In this document: positions 52,959 to 63,551 of the stretch, piece by piece
Position numbering within the stretch: the first letter of the stretch is position 1
Layout: each line of letters starts with the position of its first letter
From: Bradyrhizobium niftali
GTDB taxonomy: Bacteria; Pseudomonadota; Alphaproteobacteria; Rhizobiales; Xanthobacteraceae
Direction: 5' to 3'
Assembly (NCBI RefSeq): GCF_004571025.1
Contig: NZ_SPQT01000013.1
Coordinates: 124,001 to 188,000 of the forward strand
DNA: 64,000 nt
Notes under the pieces: generated by a model
Database searches by the model: none
Told to the model about the DNA's origin: nothing
The model's input: only the letters and a program-made list of their open reading frames with translations
Translations under genes and position numbers: made by a program

Positions 52959-53286
52959 GCGGAACGACGTGTGGGGCTTGGACGCGACCTGCTGGCCGCG
53001 AGGAAAGGTTACGCTTCGTGGCGCGGGGAGAAGACAACTCCGCTCCGGACGTTCATCCCATGAACCGGGATGATGACATCATGCCCCTGTTTTGCCGACG
53101 CGTCAAACCGATTCGGAAAAACGTTACCCACCAATGACATCGCTACTGTGCATGGGGTTGTTTTCGGCATTTTAATCTGCCGGTCACCGACGCAGCCGCC
53201 CGCTACCGATCGTCGCGCATGCGGCGCGCGGCGGGAGCAGGCTCCGCGCCGACGGTCGATCCACCCGACAGATGAGTTGGAAAAAA
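52959..53286. other. 328-bp gene-free region between TetR and tRNA-Pro
   Basis: The region contains GATGATGACATCATGCCCC, then CTGTTTTGCCGACGCGTCAA and CTACTGTGCATGGGGTTG (about 53068-53165). I recall this string of segments as recurrent in Bradyrhizobium intergenic DNA, so it may be a degenerate interspersed repeat; that is unverified. No promoter-gene pair is evident and the small open frame at 53070-53336 runs into the tRNA. Confidence 0.45.
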
Positions 53287-53364
53287 TGGTCGGAGCGAGA
53301 GGATTTGAACCTCCGACCCCTAGTCTCCCAGACTAGTGCGCTAACCGGGCTGCGCCACGCTCCG
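53287..53364 (-). tRNA. tRNA-Pro (anticodon GGG)
   Basis: On the minus strand the acceptor stem CGGAGCG/CGCTCCG, D-arm GGCGCAGCCCGGTTAGCGC, anticodon arm CTAGT-CTGGGAG-ACTAG (anticodon GGG) and T-arm GGAGGTTCAAATCCTC are visible. Discriminator A and CCA are encoded (53290-53287). Confidence 0.97.
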
Positions 53365-53491
53365 AACGTCGTTCCATTAGCTAGGATCGCCGCTTTGCGC
53401 AAGGCGAGGTCACAGCATTTTGGTATCGCGATCTGGTTGGCTCCGAGCCCAGAGCCCCGGAACTGCCCCGCAAGGCCGGCGGAATGCGGCC

Positions 53492-54073
53492 CTAGCCGTC
53501 CTTCAGCGCCAGGTCCAGCATCTCCCGGCAGGCGACGAGGTCGGCGAGCACCCGTCCCAGCCTCTCCCGGTCCAGCGCGCTGGGGCCGGCGGGCGCGGCG
53601 GGGGTGCCGCCCTTGCGGAAGGTGGTGAGGATTTCCTCGTCGTCGACCTCCGTGAAGCGGAAGTCGATGCCTTCCTCTTCGTCGCCCTGGTAGTCGTCAT
53701 CGTCGGCATCGGCGACGCCCTTGATCGGCGCCTCCTCGTCGTCCGGCTCCATGAGGCTCGCGCCGATGGCGTCCTCGATGGCCCCGAACGAGACCGCGGC
53801 CGCGCCGTCGGCGAGCCCCTGCACCGATTTGACGCCGTGCTCCTTCAGGATCCGCTGCACCCCGCGGATGGTGTAGCCCTCCCCGTAGAGCAGCCGGCGG
53901 ATGCCCTTGAGCAGGTCGACGTCGTCGGGGCGGTAATAGCGGCGGCCGCCGCTGCGCTTCATCGGCTTGATCTGGGAGAACCGGGTCTCCCAGAACCGCA
54001 GCACATGCTGCGGAATGTCGAGTTCCTGCGCTACTTCGCTGATGGTTCGGAACGCATCCGGCGCCTTGTCCAA
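53492..54073 (-). CDS. MerR family transcriptional regulator
   Basis: The 193-residue protein has an N-terminal MerR helix-turn-helix and wing (FRTISEVAQELDIPQHVLRFW, GGRRYYRPDDVDLLKGIRRLL, GYTIRGVQRIL), then an acidic low-complexity stretch (DADDDDYQGDEEE) and a short helix. The position immediately downstream of ihfA is conserved in Rhizobiales. No Cys ligand site for metal is seen. Confidence 0.9.
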   Translation of the reverse strand: MDKAPDAFRTISEVAQELDIPQHVLRFWETRFSQIKPMKRSGGRRYYRPDDVDLLKGIRRLLYGEGYTIRGVQRILKEHGVKSVQGLADGAAAVSFGAIEDAIGASLMEPDDEEAPIKGVADADDDDYQGDEEEGIDFRFTEVDDEEILTTFRKGGTPAAPAGPSALDRERLGRVLADLVACREMLDLALKDG

Positions 54074-54099
54074 ATGCCAAATCCTTATCCGAAAGGCGA

Positions 54100-54441
54100 T
54101 TACGCCTCGGGTTGAGCCTTGCTGGCGTCGCCGTTGGTGCGGTGTTGGGAGTTGATTCGCTGCTTCAGGATCGCCGACGGCTTGAACACCATGACGCGGC
54201 GCGGCGAGATCGGCACTTCGGTACCGGTCTTCGGGTTGCGGCCGATCCGCTGGCCCTTCTTGCGAACCATGAAGGAACCGAACGAGGACAGCTTCACCGT
54301 CTCGCCCTTCTCCAGGCAGTCGGTGATCTCCTTGAGCACGAGTTCCACGAACGCAGACGATTCCGTCCGCGACAGGCCCACCTTCTGGTAGACGGCTTCG
54401 CAGAGATCAACACGCGTTACGGTTTTACTTTGATCGGTCAT
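54100..54441 (-). CDS. ihfA: Integration host factor alpha subunit
   Basis: IHF is a sequence-specific DNA-bending heterodimer that also assists sigma54 promoters. The ATG at 54441 after AGGGCG gives 113 residues (MTDQSKTVTRVDLCEAVYQ); the open frame extends nine codons further up. VKLSSFGSFMVRKKGQRIGRNPKTG contains the beta-arm with the intercalating proline (RNPKTG), and PISPRRVMVFKPS follows. It lies between fabH and the merR gene, its usual rhizobial context. Confidence 0.95.
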   Translation of the reverse strand: MTDQSKTVTRVDLCEAVYQKVGLSRTESSAFVELVLKEITDCLEKGETVKLSSFGSFMVRKKGQRIGRNPKTGTEVPISPRRVMVFKPSAILKQRINSQHRTNGDASKAQPEA

Positions 54442-54575
54442 CGCCCTGCCCCACATCACGGCGAACAATTGTTGTCTGAAATTATGAGCTTACGATACGG
54501 CGGTCAACAGCGCTCATCAATGCATACGCATCGATAATCGGCGCTGATTCCGGCAAAATTTTATCGACTGTGGCT

Positions 54576-55556
54576 CTACCAGCGCACCAGCGCCGAGCCC
54601 CAGGTGAAGCCGCCGCCCATGGCCTCGAGCAGAATCAGGTCGCCGCGCTTGATGCGGCCGTCCTTGCGCGCCACCGACAGCGCCAGCGGGATCGAGGCCG
54701 CCGAGGTGTTGCCGTGACGGTCCACCGTCAGCACTACCTTCTCCGGCGCGATATGCAGCTTGTGCGCGGAAGCGTCGATGATTCGCTTGTTGGCCTGGTG
54801 CGGCACGAACCAGTCGATGCTGTCGGCATTGAGCCCGGTCGCCTCGAAGGCATCGACGATCACGTCGGTGATCATGCCGACCGCGTGCTTGAAAACCTCG
54901 CGGCCCTCCATGCGCAGATGGCCGACGGTCTGGGTCGAGGACGGTCCGCCGTCGACGAACAGTTTTGCCTTGTGGCGGCCGTCGGAGCGCAAATGCGTGG
55001 TGACGATGCCGCGGTCGGTCGCGGCACGGCCCGGCTGCTCCTGCGCCTCCAGCACGACCGCGCCGGCGCCGTCGCCGAACAGCACGCAGGTGCCGCGGTC
55101 GTTCCAGTCGAGGATGCGCGAGAAGGTCTCGGCGCCGATCACCAGCGCGCGCTTGAAGGCGCCGGTGCGCAGGAAATTGTCGGCGGTGGCGAGCGCGAAC
55201 ACGAAGCCCGAGCACACCGCCTGCAGGTCGAAGGCCGCGCCGTGGTTGATGCCGAGCCCGTGCTGCACGGCGACAGCCGTCGCGGGGAAGGTGTTGTCAG
55301 GCGTCGAGGTCGCCAGCACGATCAGCTCGATCGACTGCGCGTCCACGCCGGCATCGGTGAGCGCGGCCTGCGCCGCCTTGATCGCCAGGTGCGAGGTGAA
55401 CTCGCCCTCGGCCGCAATGTGCCGCTCGCGAATGCCGGTGCGCTGGACGATCCACTCGTCGGACGTGTCGATACGCGCCGCCAATTGGGCGTTGGTCACC
55501 ACCTGCTCCGGCAGGTAGGAGCCGCAGCCGAGCACGACCGAACGAATTTGAGTCAC
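54576..55556 (-). CDS. fabH: 3-oxoacyl-ACP synthase III
   Basis: KAS III starts fatty acid elongation by condensing acetyl-CoA with malonyl-ACP. The 326-residue product has the Cys115-His253-Asn283 catalytic triad (QAVCSGFVFAL, VPHQANKRI, GNTSAASIP). It starts at GTG 55556 and overlaps the plsX stop by 4 bp (GTGA), so the two are coupled. Confidence 0.97.
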   Translation of the reverse strand: MTQIRSVVLGCGSYLPEQVVTNAQLAARIDTSDEWIVQRTGIRERHIAAEGEFTSHLAIKAAQAALTDAGVDAQSIELIVLATSTPDNTFPATAVAVQHGLGINHGAAFDLQAVCSGFVFALATADNFLRTGAFKRALVIGAETFSRILDWNDRGTCVLFGDGAGAVVLEAQEQPGRAATDRGIVTTHLRSDGRHKAKLFVDGGPSSTQTVGHLRMEGREVFKHAVGMITDVIVDAFEATGLNADSIDWFVPHQANKRIIDASAHKLHIAPEKVVLTVDRHGNTSAASIPLALSVARKDGRIKRGDLILLEAMGGGFTWGSALVRW

Positions 55557-56614
55557 GAAACATCCTCCGGCGCGGGCTGCACGGAACTGAGTGCACCACC
55601 CTCGCGGTTGAGCATCTGATTGATCTTGTTCAGGAGATCGTAGTGAGCCATCTCATAGCCAACATCGATCGCATAGGCAAAGCCTTCGGCGCTGGTTCCG
55701 CCGTGGCTTTTAACCACCAGTCCGTTGAGCCCCAGAAACACGCCGCCATTGGACTTGTTGGGGTCCATTTTGTCCCGCAGGGCCTGGAACGCGCTGCGCG
55801 CAAAGAGATAGCCGAGCTTGGACAGCCAGCTCCGTTGCATCTCGTTACGGAGTAATTCCGCCATCTGCCGCGCGGTTCCCTCGGCAGCCTTGAGCGCGAT
55901 GTTGCCGCTGAACCCTTCGGCGACGATGACGTCGGCCAGCCCCTTGCCGATGCCGTCGCCCTCGACGAAGCCGATATAGTCGAGCTCCGGCAGGTTCCTC
56001 GCCCGCAGGATCTCGCTGGCTTCGCGGATCTCCTCGTGCCCCTTGATCTCCTCGGCCCCGATGTTGAGCAGGCCGACCGTGGGGCGCGGCTTGTTGAACA
56101 GGACGCTTGCCATCGCCGCCCCCATGACGGCCAGCGACACCAGATGGTGCGCATCGCCGCCGATGGTGGCGCCGAGGTCGAGCACGACGGACTCGCCGCG
56201 CTTGGTCGGCCATATCCCCGTGATCGCCGGGCGGTCGATGCCCGGCAGCGTGCGCAGGTGGAAGCGCGACATCGCCATCAGCGCGCCGGTATTGCCGGCG
56301 GAGACCGCGACCTCCGCCTCGCCCTTCTTCACGGCATCGATGGCAAGCCACATCGAGGAGGTCCTGCGGCCACGGCGCAGCGCCTGGCTCGGCTTGTCCT
56401 CCATGCTGACGGCGACGTCGGTATGAACGATCCTGGAAGCGGCCTTGAGCGCGGGGTGCTTCTCGAGCTCGGGCTCGATCCTGGCGCGGTCGCCGACCAG
56501 CAGGAATTCGGTGTCGCGATGCCTCTGAAGCGAGATGGCGGCGCCTGGAATGATCACGGCGGGGCCGACATCGCCTCCCATGGCGTCAAGCGCGATGCGA
56601 ACCTTGCTTGGCAT
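55553..56614 (-). CDS. plsX: Phosphate acyltransferase PlsX
   Basis: PlsX converts acyl-ACP to acyl-phosphate for phospholipid synthesis. The ATG at 56614 gives 353 residues (MPSKVRIALDAMGGDVGPAV); the open frame extends 83 codons upstream without conserved sequence. IDAVKKGEAEVAVSAGNTGAL, LLNIGAEEIKGHEEIREA and GFVEGDGIGKGLADVIVAEG are signature motifs. It overlaps fabH. No rpmF gene lies upstream, unlike in many gammaproteobacteria. Confidence 0.96.
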   Translation of the reverse strand: MPSKVRIALDAMGGDVGPAVIIPGAAISLQRHRDTEFLLVGDRARIEPELEKHPALKAASRIVHTDVAVSMEDKPSQALRRGRRTSSMWLAIDAVKKGEAEVAVSAGNTGALMAMSRFHLRTLPGIDRPAITGIWPTKRGESVVLDLGATIGGDAHHLVSLAVMGAAMASVLFNKPRPTVGLLNIGAEEIKGHEEIREASEILRARNLPELDYIGFVEGDGIGKGLADVIVAEGFSGNIALKAAEGTARQMAELLRNEMQRSWLSKLGYLFARSAFQALRDKMDPNKSNGGVFLGLNGLVVKSHGGTSAEGFAYAIDVGYEMAHYDLLNKINQMLNREGGALSSVQPAPEDVS

Positions 56615-56911
56615 AAAAGTCCTGGAAACCTGGTCTGGTGCGGTCTTGAACGAGCGGGGGCCGCGAAATGGGTTCGCCACGGACATGGCGACGGCCAGGC
56701 GCCACGCCGCGCCCGGACCGGGGCGCGACAATAGCGTTTTGTTATCCCGAAACAACCTCTTGCCCCCAGCCTTTTGCATTCGGGGCGACGTGGCGGCAAA
56801 CGCGAAGATTCGAAAGAAATATATAGAAATCAAATAGATGAAACAGGCTTTCAAACCACTCAAGCAAACACCTCGCGCGGCCTGGCAAGCGGTCTTACGG
56901 GGAATCGGCAG

Positions 56912-57481
56912 CTACTGGCCTTTCTTCTTGTCCTGAAGCGCCTTCAGCGCTGCGAAGGGATGGTCTTCCGGGTCCAGGGCAACGACCTCCGCCTCGAACA
57001 CGGCCCCAGGCTTGCGCGGATAGGGGTCGATCGCCAGGAACAGGGCATCGGTGGCGAGCCGGCCAAGGTCGATGATGCCATTGATGATGGCCTCGGGCGG
57101 GTCGATGACCTCCGGCGGCTCCTCGTCGTCCTGCCCCTCCTCGATCAGGTCGGACAGGCGGCGTGCCTCGGCCTCGGGGGCGAAGGTCAGGTCCACCTCC
57201 TCCTCGATCTCGTTCTCGATCGGATCGAGCGTGACCACGCAGGTCTGGCCGACCCGGGCGCGGACGTGGCCCGTGACATGGAGCCGGCCACCGCTTTTCG
57301 GCACGACATCGAAGCTGGCGTTGGCGGACAGGATCTCCCGCACGCTCGCGACCTCCGCCATGACCTTCCGTTCAGCGGCCGACGCCTCGATCTCGCGGTG
57401 CAGGCCAGTATCGGGAATCTGCGCGACGATGACGGGGACCCGCCAGGGATCGGGCTCGGATCCAGTATTCGGTCGGTTCAT
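56912..57481 (-). CDS. DUF177 (YceD) family protein
   Basis: The 189-residue protein carries the DUF177 pattern: VTGHVRARVGQTCVVTLDPIENEIEEEVDLTF, then an acidic stretch and GIIDLGRLATDALFLAIDPYPRKPGA. The family is associated with 23S rRNA accumulation and ribosome assembly in bacteria and plastids. Its ATG overlaps the stop of the upstream Cbp3-like gene (ATGA). It is typically upstream of plsX, as here. Confidence 0.9.
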   Translation of the reverse strand: MNRPNTGSEPDPWRVPVIVAQIPDTGLHREIEASAAERKVMAEVASVREILSANASFDVVPKSGGRLHVTGHVRARVGQTCVVTLDPIENEIEEEVDLTFAPEAEARRLSDLIEEGQDDEEPPEVIDPPEAIINGIIDLGRLATDALFLAIDPYPRKPGAVFEAEVVALDPEDHPFAALKALQDKKKGQ

Positions 57482-58029
57482 GGCGTGACATCCTCGGGTA
57501 GCGCCGGGGGAAAGTTGAAGGACGCGCGCAGCAGCGCGGCCTCGTCGGTCCGGCCGAGATCGGCATCCGTGGCCCGCGCGTAGGCCGCGAGCCGCTTCGC
57601 CTGGTCCAGGCCGGCCCCATTCAAGATATTCTTGCAGATCGCCGCCGCCAGCGCCTCAACGCCACCTTCGATCGCCTGGTCGTAGGCCTGCACCCGGCCG
57701 TAGAAGGCCTCGCCGAAGGCCCGCATCCGCTTCGGCACGGTCTGGTCGCCCACCCCCATCTCCCGCAGATTGTCGTCCATGTCCTCGCAGAATCGGTCGA
57801 ACAGCGCCTGCGACAGCTCCGTGGCGCCCTCGACCGTGCGCAGGCGGCGCAGCAGCAGCCAGAGATGGAGCAGCAACAGGTCGAAACGCCCGTTAACCGT
57901 ATCCGGTACGCCCAAGTCGCGGTAAAATATGGGTTCTCGCGCCTGCGTCACGATCATGCCATAGATGGCTTCAATGGTGCCCGGCGGGGCTAGGCGGGGT
58001 TTCCTGAAGTGATTGAACGGCCAAAGCAT
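57478..58029 (-). CDS. Ubiquinol-cytochrome c chaperone (Cbp3) family protein
   Basis: The 183-residue protein (MLWPFNHFRKPRLAPPGTIE) has IYGMIVTQAREPIFYRDLGVPDTVNGRFDLLLLHLWLLLRRL-type family signature, followed by LSQALFDRFCEDMDDNLREMGVGD. Cbp3 helps cytochrome b/bc1 assembly in mitochondria; the bacterial role is inferred. It is divergent from the BamE-like lipoprotein gene and translationally coupled to DUF177. Confidence 0.9.
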   Translation of the reverse strand: MLWPFNHFRKPRLAPPGTIEAIYGMIVTQAREPIFYRDLGVPDTVNGRFDLLLLHLWLLLRRLRTVEGATELSQALFDRFCEDMDDNLREMGVGDQTVPKRMRAFGEAFYGRVQAYDQAIEGGVEALAAAICKNILNGAGLDQAKRLAAYARATDADLGRTDEAALLRASFNFPPALPEDVTP

Positions 58030-58127
58030 TGTGGTTTCCGCAAGCGGGCGCGCGCGTGTTGCATTCAGAGCCTCCGCCCGGTACTTCAGCGCCTCGCGCG
58101 ACGCAAGGGGACGGAATCAGTTCCGCT

Positions 58128-58613
58128 ATGACGATAACGAACCAGACCAGCCCGCGCGCAGACAAGCGGCGCGGCCTTTATGCACGCTGGCGCGGCCTGC
58201 GCATGGCCGCCGCTGCGGCCTTGGTCGGCGTGGCGCTCGCGGGCTGCACCGGCGAGCAGTTCCAGAAGGGCTACATCCTGCCGCCCGGTGCGCTCGAGCA
58301 GATTCCGATCGGCGCAAGCCAGGACCAGGTGCTGATCGTGATGGGCACGCCCTCCACGGTCGCGACCCTCGACGGCGAGGTCTTCTACTACATCTCGCAG
58401 CGCTCCGAGCGCAAAGTCGCGTTCATGAATCAGCAGGTGGTCGATCAGCGCGTGATCGCGATCTACTTCGACAAGAACCGGCGCGTGCGCCGGCTGGCGA
58501 ATTACGGCCTCCAGGACGGCAAGATCTTCGACTTCATCAGCCGCACCACGCCGACGTCGGGCCAGGAGATGAGCTACCTCACGCCGCTGTTCAAGCTGCT
58601 CAGCTTTAACTGA
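58128..58613 (+). CDS. BamE/SmpA-OmlA-type outer-membrane lipoprotein
   Basis: The ATG at 58128 gives 161 residues with a basic N-terminus, a hydrophobic signal and a lipobox (VALAGC, Cys40). The SmpA/OmlA domain follows: IPIGASQDQVLIVMGTPST, GEVFYYISQRSERKVAFMN and DQRVIAIYFDKNRRVRRLAN. It probably is the BamE component of the outer-membrane protein assembly machine. The divergent arrangement with the Cbp3-like gene is conserved in rhizobia. Confidence 0.88.
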   Translation: MTITNQTSPRADKRRGLYARWRGLRMAAAAALVGVALAGCTGEQFQKGYILPPGALEQIPIGASQDQVLIVMGTPSTVATLDGEVFYYISQRSERKVAFMNQQVVDQRVIAIYFDKNRRVRRLANYGLQDGKIFDFISRTTPTSGQEMSYLTPLFKLLSFN

Positions 58614-58730
58614 GCCTTCAGCCTGCGGCGTCGTGCCGCCCTTCGCGCGGCACTTGCGCTCGCGCGCGGCTTGCCGTTGCGCGCCGGGTTCCATACGCTC
58701 CCTGCAAAACAAGAAACAGGGAGTGGATTC

Positions 58731-59732
58731 GTGCCGAAAACGTTGTTGTCCCGCCGCCGCGTGCTCACCGGCGCTGCCGGCCTGTCGGCCGCAGCGATCC
58801 TGCCGCGATCGAGCCTGGCGGACTGGAAGCCCACCGAAAACGTCCGCCTGGTGGTGCCGGCTGCGGCCGGCGGTTCGACCGACGTCATGGGCCGGCTCCT
58901 GGCCGCCCACCTGCAAACCGCCTGGGGCCAGTCGGCCGTCGTGGAAAATCGCTCCGGCGGCGGCGGCACGATCGGCACCGCCGAGGTCGTTCGCGCCAAG
59001 CCGGATGGCCACACCATCCTGATCGGCAATCCCGGGCCGAACGCGATCGCCTACAGCATCTTCAAGAACCTCACTTACAAGCCGGACCAGCTCCAGCCGG
59101 TCTCCAACATGATCCGGATCCCGAACATCGTCTCGGCGCATCCGAAGACCGGCATCAAGTCGGTCGCTGAGCTGATCGCCTATCTCAAGGCCAATCCGGA
59201 CAAGCTCAGCTATGCCTCCTCCGGCGTCGGCCAGAGTCCTCACCTCACCGGCGCCTGGTTTCTCCAGCTCACCGGGCTGAAGATGACGCACATCCCGTTC
59301 CGCGGCGCAGGTCCCGCGCTCCAGGCCGCGCTCGCCGGCGACATCCAGATCCTGTTCGACAACCTCTATCCGAGCCTGCCGCAGGTCCAGAACGGCACGC
59401 TCACCGGCCTCTGCGTGACCACCACCGAGCGCAGCGACCTCGCGCCGAACCTGCCGACGATGCGCGAGAGCGCGCCGGAGCTGGCCAATTTCGACGTCTC
59501 GTCCTGGTTCGCAGTGTTCCTGCCGAAAGGCGTCCCCGCCGGGGTCCTCGAAGCGCTCAACCTTCAAGTGAAGGCGATGCTGGAGCGCGACGACATCAAG
59601 AAGAACATCGCCGCCATGGGCGCCCGCGCCGACTACGGCACGCCGCAGCAGTTCGCCGACTTCGTGGACGCCGAGACGAAGAAGTTCGCCGGCATCATCC
59701 AGAAGGAAGGTTTGCAGATGGATGTGCAGTAG
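58731..59732 (+). CDS. Tripartite tricarboxylate transporter substrate-binding protein (TctC/Bug family)
   Basis: The GTG at 58731 behind CAGGGAGTG gives 333 residues with a twin-arginine-like signal (SRRRVLTGAAGLSAAAIL). The Bug family motifs are VRLVVPAAAGGSTDVMGRLLA, VENRSGGGGTIGTAEV, IRIPNIVSAHP and a block around QSPHLTGAWFLQLTGLKM. No TctA/TctB membrane genes are nearby, so it is an orphan binding protein, as is common in Bradyrhizobium. Ligand unknown. Confidence 0.9.
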   Translation: MPKTLLSRRRVLTGAAGLSAAAILPRSSLADWKPTENVRLVVPAAAGGSTDVMGRLLAAHLQTAWGQSAVVENRSGGGGTIGTAEVVRAKPDGHTILIGNPGPNAIAYSIFKNLTYKPDQLQPVSNMIRIPNIVSAHPKTGIKSVAELIAYLKANPDKLSYASSGVGQSPHLTGAWFLQLTGLKMTHIPFRGAGPALQAALAGDIQILFDNLYPSLPQVQNGTLTGLCVTTTERSDLAPNLPTMRESAPELANFDVSSWFAVFLPKGVPAGVLEALNLQVKAMLERDDIKKNIAAMGARADYGTPQQFADFVDAETKKFAGIIQKEGLQMDVQ

Positions 59733-59928
59733 GCGGGCTCGCTTGCGGCGCCGGAGATTTGAGCCAGTTGAAGGTGATGAGGACGGCCGCCGCCAGCGCG
59801 ACCGCCAGCATTGTACGAGCACCGGTTTGCCGGCCACCGGTTTGCACCTTGCCGCAAGTCGGACAGACCGTGTCGGCCATCAGCATGTCGCAGCCGCACC
59901 GGATACACTTGGTCGTCTCGAACTTCAT
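59695..59928 (-). CDS. Small zinc-ribbon membrane protein
   Basis: The ATG at 59928 gives 77 residues: an N-terminal zinc ribbon with two CxxC pairs (KCIRCGCDML and VCPTCGK), then one membrane helix (TMLAVALAAAVLITFNWL) and a Pro-rich tail. It overlaps the 3' end of the convergent TctC-type gene by 38 bp. The function is unknown. Confidence 0.72.
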   Translation of the reverse strand: MKFETTKCIRCGCDMLMADTVCPTCGKVQTGGRQTGARTMLAVALAAAVLITFNWLKSPAPQASPPTAHPSANLPSG

Positions 59929-59956
59929 GGCGACGGTCCCCCGTAAAGCGCACAAC

Positions 59957-59984
59957 AAAAAACCCGCGGTTTGCACCGCGGGTT
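59957..59984 (-). terminator. Rho-independent terminator of hppA
   Basis: AACCCGCGGT / ACCGCGGGTT is a 10-bp stem with a 4-nt loop followed on the minus strand by TTTTTTGTTG, about 25 bp after the hppA stop. Confidence 0.9.
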
Positions 59985-60008
59985 TGTCGTTTGTAGAGCC
60001 CTACAAGC

Positions 60009-62129
<2,121 letters not shown>

Positions 62130-62210
62130 GTGATTTTTTGCCTCAGATCCTTGATGTACCCCCGGCGCCTTTTATTGTCCGTCGTGCGGTGCGGCGCCTT
62201 GATTTCGAAC

Positions 62211-62241
62211 AAGGCCGCCCCTTTCCCGAAGAGGCGGCCTC
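62211..62241 (-). terminator. Hairpin between thiL and hppA
   Basis: AGGCCGCC and GGCGGCCT form a perfect 8-bp stem around an 11-13-nt loop, about 155 bp downstream of the thiL stop on the minus strand. There is no T-tract, so function as terminator is uncertain. The remaining gap 62130-62395 shows nothing else. Confidence 0.35.
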
Positions 62242-62395
62242 AGTCGGTCGCGAGCTTGCCAAAATCAACTTGATGGTGCAACGCCGGAAGCGGCCGAAAA
62301 AGCCGATCTCGGCAAGTATTTAGGCCAAGTCGTGAGCAAGTCCTGAGCACCAGGTCATAAGCCCAGAGCCTGGACGCCGCGATTTGGAGCAATTC

Positions 62396-63394
62396 CTAGA
62401 AGTGGCTGTAGGACAGCCGCTTCAAAGCCAGTTCCTGGCCCTGCCCGTCCAGGAAGCGCGGCCGCGCGCCGCCCGCGACGATCGTGCCGATCGCGGTGAC
62501 CGCAACGCCGACGGCCCGCCCCGCGGCAATCAGCGCATCGCTTTGCGCCGGCGGCACCGTGCACAGCACCTCGTAATCGTCGCCCCCGGCAAGCAGCGTC
62601 TCGACGCAAACGGCGTTGCGCGCGATCAGGCCCGCCGCGGCGGCCGAGAGCGGCACGTTCAGCACGTCCACGGAGGCCGAGACGCCCGACGCCGCGCAGA
62701 GTTTGGTCAGATCGCCGGCGAGCCCGTCGGAGACATCCATCGCGGCCGACGCATGGTCGCGCACGGCCTGCGCCAGCACGTTGCGCGGCTGCGGGATGCG
62801 ATAGCGCGAGACCAGAGCTTCCCTTGCAGCGGGATCGGACGCGAGCGCCGCGGCCACCACCCCGCCCGTGAGCACGTCGAGGCCGAGCGCGGCATCGCCG
62901 ATCGTGCCCGTCACCAGGATGCGGTCGCCCGGCCTTGCGCCGGTGCGGCCAACCATCTGCCCCTGCGGCACCCGGCCAAAGGCGGTGATCGAGATCATCT
63001 GCGGTCCCGGCGTCGACACCGTGTCGCCGCCGAGCAGCGGGCACGCGAAGGTTGTCGCATCCTCGCCCAGCGCATCCGCGAACGGCCTGAGCCAGGCGTC
63101 TTCCTTGCTCCGCAGCGCCAGCGTCAGGACGAAGCCGGCGGGCACAGTGCCCTTGGCGGCGAGATCGGACAGGTTCACCCGCAGCGCCTTGCGCGCGATG
63201 GTGTCGGGTGGATCGCCGGCAAGATAATGTACGCCCTCGACCACGGCATCGGTGGTGACGACGATGTCATCGCCGGAGGAGGACAGGACCGCGGCATCAT
63301 CGACCAGCCCGAACGCACCGGGATCGGTCGCCAGCGGCTTGAAATAGCGCGCGATCAGCGAGTCTTCGGCGGAGGTTTCCGGTGCGTTCGTCAT
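62396..63394 (-). CDS. thiL: Thiamine-monophosphate kinase
   Basis: ThiL phosphorylates thiamine monophosphate to the active cofactor. The ATG at 63394 gives 332 residues (MTNAPETSAEDSLIARYF). GLVDDAAVLSSSGDDIVVTTDAVVEGVHY, RVNLSDLAAKG, LLGGDTVSTPG and AAMDVSDGLAGDLTKLCAASG are the AIR-synthetase-fold motifs with the Mg-ATP aspartates. It follows nusB on the same strand, the usual alphaproteobacterial order, here with a palindromic repeat between them. Confidence 0.95.
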   Translation of the reverse strand: MTNAPETSAEDSLIARYFKPLATDPGAFGLVDDAAVLSSSGDDIVVTTDAVVEGVHYLAGDPPDTIARKALRVNLSDLAAKGTVPAGFVLTLALRSKEDAWLRPFADALGEDATTFACPLLGGDTVSTPGPQMISITAFGRVPQGQMVGRTGARPGDRILVTGTIGDAALGLDVLTGGVVAAALASDPAAREALVSRYRIPQPRNVLAQAVRDHASAAMDVSDGLAGDLTKLCAASGVSASVDVLNVPLSAAAAGLIARNAVCVETLLAGGDDYEVLCTVPPAQSDALIAAGRAVGVAVTAIGTIVAGGARPRFLDGQGQELALKRLSYSHF

Positions 63395-63417
63395 CGGCAC
63401 TAGCCCCAAACACCACT

Positions 63418-63538
63418 GTCATCGCCCGGCTCGACCGGGTGATCCAGTACGCCGAGACGCCTGATATAGACAACCGCTGCCGCGGCGTACTGGATCACCC
63501 GCCCCAGTGCGCAACTGCGCACAAGGCGGGTGACGACA
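63418..63538. repeat. Palindromic intergenic repeat, family B copy 3
   Basis: TGTCATCGCCCGGCTCGACCGGGTGATCCAGTA-like left arm, then an inner palindrome GTACGCCG / CGGCGTAC, and ACTGGATCACCCG ... GGCGGGTGACGACA-like right arm. Longest of the three copies. It sits between nusB and thiL. Confidence 0.85.
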
Positions 63539-63551
63539 GCGGAATGTGTAA

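Noticed and set aside
56615..56911. Search for rpmF between DUF177 and plsX
   Set aside because: No frame encoding an L32-like zinc-ribbon protein; only the non-conserved extension of the plsX frame is open.
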